Assembly: GCF_026151205.1 (NCBI RefSeq)
Contig: NC_087072.1
Coordinates: 1,633,375 to 1,697,374, forward strand
Reading direction: 5' to 3'
Source: Bolinopsis microptera
Lineage: Eukaryota; Ctenophora; Tentaculata; Lobata; Bolinopsidae
Length of the DNA: 64,000 nt
The notes beneath the pieces were generated by a model that saw only the letters and a list, made by a program, of their open reading frames with translations, was not told the origin of the DNA and made no database searches. Of the stretch, positions 13,901 through 24,400 are shown piece by piece. Made by a program: the position numbers and the translations under genes. Each line of letters starts with the position of its first letter. The first letter of the stretch is position 1.

Positions 13901-16900
13901 CATATCATCATTAATTAACTGACTAATTGGTTTGTGGGCAAAAATTTCATCCAATCTGTCAATTGTGGGTTCACAAATTTTCAAATCTGAAAATGGGACA
14001 GAGTTTTGAAAATACAACTTTTCGTTTTGTTAAGATTTCTGCTGTGAGCTTCCTCCGACCCAAATCAAAATTCCAGCACCCCAATCGTGTCATTTGCTAT
14101 CTATAGTTGACTGACTAATTGGTTGCGGGTCAGAAATTCGGTCAAAACTGTAAAATTTCGGCCCTGGAAATTTCAGCTTCAAAAACCGAAAATGGGACAG
14201 AGTATGGGACAGTATGATTTTTCAATTCTTTTCGAAATTATGACTACCAGTACCTCAATTTGGTTTCATATCATCATTAATTAACTGACTAATTGGTTTG
14301 TGGGCAAAAATTTCATCCAATCTGTCAATTGTGGGTTCACAAATTTTCAAATCTGAAAATGGGACAGAGTTTTGAAAATACAACTTTTCGTTTTGTTAAG
14401 ATTTCTGCTGTGAGCTTCCTCCGACCCAAATCAAAATTCCAGCACCCCAATCGTGTCATTTGCTATCTATAGTTGACTGACTAATTGGTTGCGGGTCAGA
14501 AATTCGGTCAAAACTGTAAAATTTCGGCCCTGGAAATTTCAGCTTCAAAAACCGAAAATGGGACAGAGTATGGGACAGTATGATTTTTCAATTCTTTTCG
14601 AAATTATGACTACCAGTACCTCAATTTGGTTTCATATCATCATTAATTAACTGACTAATTGGTTTGTGGGCAAAAATTTCATCCAATCTGTCAATTGTGG
14701 GTTCACAAATTTTCAAATCTGAAAATGGGACAGAGTTTTGAAAATACAACTTTTCGTTTTGTTAAGATTTCTGCTGTGAGCTTCCTCCGACCCAAATCAA
14801 AATTCCAGCACCCCAATCGTGTCATTTGCTATCTATAGTTGACTGACTAATTGGTTGCGGGTCAGAAATTCGGTCAAAACTGTAAAATTTCGGCCCTGGA
14901 AATTTCAGCTTCAAAAACCGAAAATGGGACAGAGTATGGGACAGTATGATTTTTCAATTCTTTTCGAAATTATGACTACCAGTACCTCAATTTGGTTTCA
15001 TATCATCATTAATTAACTGACTAATTGGTTTGTGGGCAAAAATTTCATCCAATCTGTCAATTGTGGGTTCACAAATTTTCAAATCTGAAAATGGGACAGA
15101 GTTTTGAAAATACAACTTTTCGTTTTGTTAAGATTTCTGCTGTGAGCTTCCTCCGACCCAAATCAAAATTCCAGCACCCCATACGTGTCATTTGCTATCT
15201 ATAGTTGACTGACTAATTGGTTGCGGGTCAGAAATTCGGTCAAAACTGTAAAATTTCGGCCCTGGAAATTTCAGCTTCAAAAACCGAAAATGGGACAGAG
15301 TATGGGACAGTATGATTTTTCAATTCTTTTCGAAATTATGACTACCAGTACCTCAATTTGGTTTCATATCATCATTAATTAACTGACTAATTAGTTCGTG
15401 GGCAAAAATTTCATCCAATCTGTCAATTGTGGGTTCACAAATTTTCAAATCTGAAAATGGGACAGAGTTTTGAAAATACAACTTTTCGTTTTGTTAAGAT
15501 TTCTGCTGTGAGCTTCCTCCGACCCAAATCAAAATTCCAGCACCCCAATCGTGTCATTTGCTATCTATAGTTGACTGACTAATTGGTTGCGGGTCAGAAA
15601 TTCGGTCAAAACTGTAAAATTTCGGCCCTGGAAATTTCAGCTTCAAAAACCGAAAATGGGACAGAGTATGGGACAGTATGATTTTTCAATTCTTTTCGAA
15701 ATTATGACTACCAGTACCTCAATTTGGTTTCATATCATCATTAATTAACTGACTAATTGGTTTGTGGGCAAAAATTTCATCCAATCTGTCAATTGTGGGT
15801 TCACAAATTTTCAAATCTGAAAATGGGACAGAGTTTTGAAAATACAACTTTTCGTTTTGTTAAGATTTCTGCTGTGAGCTTCCTCCTGACCCAAATCAAA
15901 ATTCCAGCACCCCAATCGTGTCATTTGCTATCTATAGTTGACTGACTAATTGGTTGCGGGTCAGAAATTCGGTCAAAACTGTAAAATTTCGGCCCTGGAA
16001 ATTTCAGCTTCAAAAACCGAAAATGGGACAGAGTATGGGACAGTATGATTTTTCAATTCTTTTCGAAATTATGACTACCAGTACCTCAATTTGGTTTCAT
16101 ATCATCATTAATTAACTGACTAATTGGTTTGTGGGCAAAAATTTCATCCAATCTGTCAATTGTGGGTTCACAAATTTTCAAATCTGAAAATGGGACAGAG
16201 TTTTGAAAATACAACTTTTCGTTTTGTTAAGATTTCTGCTGTGAGCTTCCTCCCACCCAAATCAAAATTCCAGCACCCCAATCGTGTCATTTGCTATCTA
16301 TAGTTGACTGACTAATTGGTTGCGGGTCAGAAATTCGGTCAAAACTGTAAAATTTCGGCCCTGGAAATTTCAGCTTCAAAAACCGAAAATGGGACAGAGT
16401 ATGGGACAGTATGATTTTTCAATTCTTTTCGAAATTATGACTACCAGTACCTCAATTTGGTTTCATATCATCATTAATTAACTGACTAATTGGTTTGTGG
16501 GCAAAAATTTCATCCAATCTGTCAATTGTGGGTTCACAAATTTTCAAATCTGAAAATGGGACAGAGTTTTGAAAATACAACTTTTCGTTTTGTTAAGATT
16601 TCTGCTGTGAGCTTCCTCCGACCCAAATCAAAATTCCAGCACCCCAATCGTGTCATTTGCTATCTATAGTTGACTGACTAATTGGTTGCGGGTCAGAAAT
16701 TCGGTCAAAACTGTAAAATTTCGGCCCTGGAAATTTCAGCTTCAAAAACCGAAAATGGGACAGAGTATGGGACAGTATGATTTTTCAATTCTTTTCGAAA
16801 TTATGACTACCAGTACCTCAATTTGGTTTCATATCATCATTAATTAACTGACTAATTGGTTTGTGGGCAAAAATTTCATCCAATCTGTCAATTGTGGGTT

Positions 16901-17265
16901 CACAAATTTTCAAATCTGAAAATGGGACAGAGTTTTGAAAATACAACTTTTCGTTTTGTTAAGATTTCTGCTGTGAGCTTCCTCCGACCCAAATCAAAAT
17001 TCCAGCACCCCAATCGAAAAGGTGCCCCCTGTTGGCGCCCCCTCCCCTTTGGTGCCCCTCCCTAAAATTGAACAAATTAGGTGATTTCAGAGGATACACC
17101 GGTAAAATCTCTAAAAAAGTGTGTATCTAGAGCAAAATGCGCAGTTTTGCTAGTACTTTAGTTAAGTTTTCGAAATTGTCTCACATTCAAACGACGATTT
17201 GGCGCCCCCCTAAGACGGCGCCCCCTTGCACAGCGGGGTCAGCGGGGCCCTTCGTTACGCCACTG
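7914..17265. mobile_element. hAT-like non-autonomous DNA transposon carrying a satellite array
   Basis: The left end reads CAGTGGCGTAACG (7914-7926) and the right end is its exact reverse complement (17253-17265). Both are flanked by the 8-base direct repeat TGCAAAAG (7906-7913 and 17266-17273). Ends starting CAG and an 8-bp target duplication are typical of hAT elements. Subterminal sequence is rich in GGCGCC on both sides. No transposase is present; nearly the whole interior is a 366-bp tandem array. The insertion split an older R1 copy, whose halves rejoin cleanly when the element and one target repeat are removed. Confidence 0.9.
7957..17016 (+). repeat. 366-bp satellite array (about 24.8 copies)
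   Basis: The phrase AATGGGACAGAGTATGGGAC recurs every 366 bases (for example at 8335, 8701, 9067, 9433). Copies are almost identical. Few differences are visible: AGTTCGTG instead of GGTTTGTG in the first unit (8072) and near 15390, CATACGTG near 15180, CTCCTGAC at 15885 and TCCCACCC at 16252. Each unit is a dimer: ACTGACTAATTGG and GAAAATGGGACAGAG each occur twice per 366 bases, at spacings of roughly 170-200, in related surroundings. Short open frames inside the array (for example at 15757 and 16856) follow single-base variants and are not genes. Confidence 0.97.
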
Positions 17266-17273
17266 TGCAAAAG

Positions 17274-18050
17274 TATGAAATTGCTCAGTCAAAATACCTC
17301 AATCATTAAGTAGGGTTACAATTAAGAATGACTTACCAGGTCTGTATGTTGAAGAGCCACAGTCACATTAGACATGCACAGTGTAAGCTAAAGCATCACG
17401 CTCTGATTTGATTTTGTGTTCACTGCCGCACTCATCCAAAGTAGATTGTAGCTTCGCTTCACATCACCTAAAGTAGTTTGGACTAATAATAACGTGCTAT
17501 ATTATATCATGATGATATATACATATATATCTATCACATGGTTTGGTTAACTTATCACCTCAATTGAAAATAAAGTTTACCAACAAATATTCCATACAAA
17601 GGTTTCACAGGTACGATGGAGCTAAGGTTAGGAAAAGTATTGACTTTAAAACTGAAATCAAATCGTTTGTCATATGTAATTTGCCCATATTTGGACGTAA
17701 TTTATTCTTCAACACTGTTCCATAAACACTGAAGCCTGAATTCCCCAAGTAAAAAGAAAGTATGTCAAAATATGGTCAAATTACATGTAGAAGGCTACAG
17801 AAATTTTTTTTAAAAATAAAAAAAAAACCCAAGTAGCTGAAAGTGGCTCTTGCTTGTGAATGGTGCATCAACTACCCGCCGAAGCGGTGGGTTGGGAGTC
17901 CCCCCTGGGATCATTTCGTCCGTAAAATTGTATACAACATAAAATAGTACAGTAAAATATCTACAAAATTTACATAAACCAATCTAGGAGACCTCAAAGC
18001 TCGTCTTCTGGGGGATGAGGTTGAAGGAAACGTCTTGCTATATAACATGT
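17274..18050. other. R1 tail, then no recognised gene
   Basis: The first about 55 bases are the continuation of the R1 copy split by the hAT element. The rest is AT-rich with A- and T-runs (17803-17826) and no supported gene. Confidence 0.4.
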
Positions 18051-18055
18051 ATCAA

Positions 18056-18280
18056 GGCTATCTGGCAGAGTGGCTAGAGCGTCCATCATTGGAGCAGAAG
18101 TTCCAGGGTTCGAACCCCTCAACCCTAATGTCATCCAGTCAAGGGATGTATCTAAGGATTCGTTGGGTCTGGCGAAATTACAAATCTGTGTAATTTTTCC
18201 TCGGTTGACTGGAATTATTGGAAAATCGTGAGTAGGTAGGCGTAGGGCAAAAAAAAGGTTTAAAAACCTTTTTATGGTAC
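18056..18280 (+). mobile_element. tRNA-derived SINE
   Basis: An RNA polymerase III A box (TGGCAGAGTGG, 18063-18073) is followed 44 bases later by a B box (GGTTCGAACCC, 18107-18117), the spacing of a tRNA gene. The would-be acceptor stems do not pair, so it is a tRNA-like head and not a tRNA. A non-tRNA body follows, ending near a short palindrome (AGGTTTAAAAACCTTT, about 18255-18270). No second copy was noticed in the window. Confidence 0.7.
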
Positions 18281-20239
18281 CCTGTTTTACATTGTAGTGC
18301 ATTATTACGGTGCAATTTTAGTAATTAGTATTATACTATGTACAAAAACACTGCACAACTTTGAACTTTTAAAAGTATTTCGTGGAAATATGAAGACTTT
18401 TTTTTGAGCGCTCGATTTCCGTGATATCAGATATAGTGTAAATTTGTGAAAATATGCGCGGCGCGCCTTTAATTTTAGTTTCACTTTGAAATCATAATCA
18501 ACCATCAACTGTACTGTCTATAATTGATAATGATGAACCTGGGTCGAATAGCGTCTGAAAAAATTAATAAATAAATCCAATTATTACATGGCAATCAAAA
18601 ATTAAAATATCAAATGTAAATGCACGCAAAAATAAAAATAGTTCTAGTTAATTAAAGATTAATTTATTGCATTGCATTGAGTAGAAATCTTAATTAATTA
18701 TTTTGTTATGCCAAAAAAATAATGAAAAATTTTCCATTTAATTGTTACTTTAAAAAAATCAATAGCAAAGTATTAATATATAATATTAATAAATAATGAT
18801 GTATGCACGAATAGAGGTATCCATGATCACGCAGAGGAGACGCGCGCATAAAAATAAGTTGTGTTCAAATCACCTCGCGCTTGTTAACAAATTTTTTCGG
18901 CATTGGATAAACATTCGATAATTCTATCGTGTGAACTCATAGACAGATTGTAGCTTCATATTCTCAAATGAGCGGTAAGGCTATGTATTCCGGAAATTGC
19001 ATCGTTATTTCCATTTGTTCCGTTTGATCATTGTTATCGCTTTTAACCCCATCTTTGGGAATTTATCTTACCCGGATGTGTGCTCATCGATGTATTAAAC
19101 GTCGTGGCCAATTTTTGGTCAACGCTTGGAAACGGAGTTTGTTTTGAATCACTAATATTCATACAGCGGTCTTTTCCTATTTTTAACATTATATTGATAT
19201 GTATTGTTATAATGGTTAAAAAATTTTGAATTTTGTTTTTCTAAAACGTTTCCCTCTAGAGTCTAGGCGTGAGATGTCCGTTACATGTCTAGTTTTCAAG
19301 TTTCGACAAAATAAATATATTGCACTTTTTGAATTAATTTCATCTTTGTTTGTGATGAATATGTTTTGTGTTTTACATTCAACTTTCGACCAGTACCCTG
19401 ATCAAACATATAAGACATCTTATAACAAGAGGATCACTTCTCCTTCGTAGTGTCAATAAGATTAGCTTTTTGCCTCCGCATACTTGCATTGCTGCTTTTC
19501 AGGTTTACAATTTTAGATGAAAACTGTTTTATTGCGTGGTTTATGCTAGGTATAAGACTATAATGCCCGATAATGTGTTGTTTACTTCATGATTCTCAAT
19601 TGTTAATACTCATTATGTATTGACCTTAAATATCGTTAAAGGCCCTGTATGTTCCAGGATTCATCTCTTCATTTGTTTGTCTTAGCAATTGTCTGTCTTA
19701 TTTACTTCATTACAACTATGAACTGTAAAAGAGCTGTAAACTGTATATTTGTACCAGATATGACGGTGAAACCTTCTACAGTAAGTTTTTTCTACAACTC
19801 TTGTCCAACAAAAATCACCTGAGCATTTATGATCTAGGGAGTGTTTAGCAAGTTCAGGTTCAAATCACATATTGCAGCAGAGTTTTTACTCCTCTAGCTC
19901 TTCATCCCATGATTGAAATGATGCAAGTTCTGACGAAAGTCATTACATCACTGTTAATTAATTAGCATCAGCATAACGGCCACTTTCCTTCATCCCCCAT
20001 GATGCTGACGTTATATCTGAACCCTCCCTCATAGAAACCGTTTGTCGACCTTTGTCCTTTTGCCTTGTGCGAGAACATATTTGTTTGGTAGAATATTGGT
20101 ACAATAGTGCAAGTGTACAGCATTGGACCATTCTCTGTCACGTGTTTGATACTAGAACATACATTACGTAGTGTGAAATATCTGTTATAATTACAAATTA
20201 TATCTAGTGAGTCACATACCCGGCAATCTGGCGACTAGT
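18281..20239. other. No gene recognised upstream of INSIG
   Basis: AT-rich sequence without supported exons. It could contain a 5' non-coding exon or promoter of INSIG, but nothing in it identifies one. Confidence 0.35.
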
Positions 20240-20248
20240 TGCAGTTCA

Positions 20249-21003
20249 GGTACACGTACTCAAGTTCGACACGCACTCTAGTCTGACACGTACTCAGTCG
20301 AACTAAAGTGCGCTACCTGGACTCAAGGTCGACAAGAGAACTTCGACTGTCAAACTAGAGTTTTGAAATCTCCGATCTCAAGCAACGATCCTTTACGAGC
20401 TTGTAATATATTCGTTTGTTTGTTTTCCACTTGTCTCATGCTGTTCAATTATGTGTGAATGTAATATCTGTAATCCATATTTATGAACATTTAATTGACC
20501 TCGGACTCAATTGTTAGTAAGCAGAATTGTAGACTTAGCGGAGAGATAAAAGACTATCGTGGTAACTCGTACTCCGTTTTACAGATCTACATTTTAGAGT
20601 ACGCTTTATAAATATCTACCACATACCACACTCAATATTATCACAAACGACTAGTAACCGAGTACCGGTCCAGAGGTTTGGCTGCTGAACCGGAAACAGT
20701 CGGATATCAATCTATTTTCCTGTTAGCTAGACCAGAATCGAGTGGCAAACATGAGAAATTCGCCAGGGGTGATATCTGGCGAACTATAGTACGTGTCGAA
20801 CTATAGTACGTGTCGAACTAGAGTACGTGTCGAACTATAGTACGTGTCGAACTAGAGTACGTGTCGAACTATAGTACGTGTCGAACTAGAGTACGTGTCG
20901 AACTAGAGTACGTGTCGAACTATAGTACTTGTCGAACTATAGTACGTGTCGAACTATAGTACGTGTCGAACTATAGTACGTGTCGAACTAGAGTACGTGG
21001 ATC
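20249..21003. mobile_element. Mutator-like MITE, copy 1 (GTCGAAC family)
   Basis: The 13-base ends GGTACACGTACTC and GAGTACGTGGATC are imperfect inverted repeats, flanked by the 9-base direct repeat TGCAGTTCA (20240-20248 and 21004-21012). A 9-bp duplication is typical of Mutator-like elements. The ends carry many copies of GTCGAAC, few on the left and an expanded array on the right. A second copy lies at 52928-53232 in the opposite orientation; both share the segment around CTGGTCTAGCTAAC and CCAGATATCACCCCTG. No coding sequence. Confidence 0.8.
20781..20999 (+). repeat. 17-bp tandem repeat inside the MITE (about 13 copies)
   Basis: The unit is CTATAGTACGTGTCGAA, with a CTAGAG variant. It is an expansion of the element's subterminal repeats. 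Such repeats often serve as transposase binding sites, but that role is inferred here. Confidence 0.9.
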
Positions 21004-21225
21004 TGCAGTTCATTTCCAGTTTGCTCCAGATGTTTCTGGAACATAAGACAAGACGGGGAAAAGACTCTACTCCTGTTTTACAATTCGTGTTAACAATTGC
21101 TGCCCGGTCTGCCATAATTTTATCGTGCTTATAATTTGCTTTGTCTTATTTAGAGCGCTTTGTCTTTCTTATTATGAGCGGATCATGGGGCCGGTTTTCA
21201 ACTGTCTTCAGAGTCATCTCATATG

Positions 21226-21315
21226 AAGCAAGCTAACCGGAAGCAAGCTAACCGGAAGCAAGCTAACCGGAAGCAAGCTAACCGGAAGCAAGCTAACCGG
21301 AAGCAAGCTAACCGG
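21226..21315 (+). repeat. 15-bp tandem repeat (6 copies)
   Basis: Six perfect copies of AAGCAAGCTAACCGG, about 180 bases upstream of the INSIG start codon, so probably in its promoter or 5' UTR. Confidence 0.95.
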
Positions 21316-21497
21316 CTGGTGTGTACTGTGTTGACTGAACAGTTTGGAAAATGGTTGAGATAGTGGTCCAATATAGCCATACACCACCCTGTAAACTGAT
21401 AAATATTATGTTTAAAGTGTAGTTACAAAAATCTGTTTCTTGACATTAAAATGACTGACGAGAGCAGCTCTGATAATAAACTAACTAAAATCTCAGT

Positions 21498-24400
21498 ATG
21501 ACAAGTTTGAGTAATCAGCCCGAGTTGCCTCTGAGGATAGCAGTGTTATTTTTAGCTGGCGTCGTGTTCTCTCTCCTGTTCTCCACCTTATTGATTCAAA
21601 GAGAGGTGAGATCAACTTTATCAAATTTATTTAGTGTTTAATGGTGGACTTGTCAATTACTTTGGACAGCTTTTAGACCAAAGAATGTGTCTCAGATGCA
21701 TTTCAGTGTGAATATTTCGAATATTTATTAGGTCATGGGTGAATCATCATTCGATTCGCTCTACTTACGTCTAGCTATTTCAACGTGTAAGCTGTCGGCC
21801 AATGTTTAAACATTTAAAAACTTTCCGCTTTAATAATTTGGTTTTCCCAGAAAGATAAAATCCGTTATCAACCTGCACCAGAATAACTTCCCCTCACACC
21901 CTCTCCTAACCCTCACACCCTCTCCTAACCCTCACACCCTCTCCTAACCCTCACACCCTCTCCTAACCCTCACACCCTCTCCTAACCCTCACACCCTCTC
22001 CTAACCCTCACACCCTCTCCTAACCCTCACACCCTCTCCTAACCCTCACACCCTCTCCTAACCCTCACACCCTCTCCTAACCCTCACACCCTCTCCTAAC
22101 CCTCACACCCTCTCCTAACCCTCACACCCTCTCCTAACCCTCACACCCTCTCCTAACCCTCACACCCCCTCCTAACCCTCACACCCTCTCCTAACCCTCA
22201 CACCCTCTCCTAACCCTCACACCCTCTCCTAACCCTCACACCCTCTCCTAACCCTCACACCCTCTCCTAACCCTCACACCCTCACACCCTCTCCTAACCC
22301 TCACACCCTCACACCCTCTCCTAACCCTCACACCCTCTCCTAACCCTCACACCCTCACACCCTCTCCTAACCCTCACACCCTCTCCTAACCCTCACACCC
22401 TCTCCTAACCCTCACACCCTCTCCTAACCCTCACACCCTCTCCTAACCCTCACACCCTCTCCTAACCCTCACACCCTCTACTTCCCCTCACACCCTCTCC
22501 TAACCCTCACACCCTCTCCTAACCCTCACACCCTCTCCTAACCCTCACACCCTCTCCTAACCCTCACACCCTCTCCTAACCCTCACACCCTCTCCTAACC
22601 CTCACACCCTCTCCTAACCCTCACACCCCCTCCTAACCCTCACACCCCCTCCTAACCCTCACACCCTCTCCTAACCCTCACACCCTCTCCTAACCCTCAC
22701 ACCCCCTCCTAACCCTCACACCCTCTCCTAACCCTCACACCCTCTCCTAACCCTCACACCCTCTCCTAACCCTCACACCCTCTCCTAACCCTCACACCCT
22801 CTCCTAACCCTCACACCCTCACACCCTCTCCTAACCCTCACACCCTCACACCCTCTCCTAACCCTCACACCCTCTCCTAACCCTCACACCCTCACACCCT
22901 CTCCTAACCCTCACACCCTCTCCTAACCCTCACACCCTCTCCTAACCCTCACACCCTCTCCTAACCCTCACACCCTCTCCTAACCCTCACACCCTCTCCT
23001 AACCCTCACACCCTCTACTTCCCCTCACACCCTCTCCTAACCCTCACACCCTCTCCTAACCCTCACACCCTCTCCTAACCCTCACACCCTCTCCTAACCC
23101 TCACACCCTCTCCTAACCAGGTGACGTCACTACCAACAGAGCTGCTGAACGACATGGTGTCCTCTGCGTGGTGGGTTCCCATAGCTGCAGGGATACTGTC
23201 TCTCTGTGTCGGCATGCTCTACCCCACCGTTAGTAAACATTTCTTCTACTTTTATCGTTTTTAAATCATTTGTTGGATTTTGCAGTAATTATGTTATTCT
23301 GCAGAAGGTGCTCATCTTGTCAGAAATCATAAAAATTAGCATACAAATAATTTATGGGTTTAGGTTACAAATGTACAAATTAAGCTCCACCCTTTGGTCT
23401 TTTCCTCTCAAACATCAGAATTCAGTCTTGAAGTAACCCCCTATTTAGAGTATATTTGTATAAATGTAAATCAAGTCCAAGAACACTGAACAGCCGCTGC
23501 ATATTTTGGTAAAGTTATGCACACCATCAGTAAATTCGTCTTACTCTGCGCCCTTCATGTCCCATTTCTTTGATTTTCCACTCTCTAATTTATTGAGAAA
23601 GTCCTCATAGTCCCTCACTGCACTGATTATCTTCTGAGACTTAAGACAGCAAGTAAATCCTTTCTGGTCCCCGTAATAAGCGCACCAATCCACCTCTGGG
23701 TGGTCAGCGAGTGAGCGCTGCGCAGCGCACCAATCCACCTCTGGGTGGTCAGCGAGTGAGCGCTGCGCAGCGCACCAATCCACCTCTGGGTGGTCAGCGA
23801 GTGAGCGCTGCGCAGCACACCAATCCACCTCTGGGTGGTCAGCGAGTGAGCGCTGCGCAGCGCTGATCTCCAGTTTGGAGTGGTGCTCCTCAACAGCTGT
23901 AGTGATAGAACAGGGTAGAGTTGTTAAAGAATGAGGGTGAGGAGGTGAGATGTGCAGGAGGTGGATGTTATTCAGAAGCTCTGCTGAGTGGTCCTCTACA
24001 TGATACGCATGGGAGTTGTAGCTGAAATCTGTCATTATGTTAGTCGTTGTGTCTGGAAACCGTTGCTCGTACAGTTCTACCTGCAATTTGTAACTGTCAT
24101 GTTTTATATCAATATTTCTCAAATTTCCATGTTCATTCATCTGGTTACTAGTAGGCAGTAGCAGTAGAGAGGCTATCTGGTTACTAGTAGGCAGTAGCAG
24201 TAGAGAGGCTATCACTAGATTATTTGACATAAATAGTTCTCAACTTTGCTGAAAAAGCTATATTTTGTCACCTTGTGTTGCAGTTCGGCTATGTTTTTAC
24301 CTTGTGTTGTAGTTTGGCTAGGTTTTTATTGAGTCTTCTGTTATCACTCCTCATTAATCCAGCTAATTGTTTACAATAACGTTCCTGCTTTCCCAACTTC

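Noticed and set aside
15757-17065. Two near-identical short frames in the satellite (15757 and 16856)
   Set aside because: They are satellite sequence; the first runs longer than the same frame in other units because of a single-base insertion, the second because it runs past the array end.
18056-18128. Possible functional tRNA gene
   Set aside because: A and B boxes are good but the acceptor stem does not pair and the T stem has a mismatch; it fits a SINE head better.
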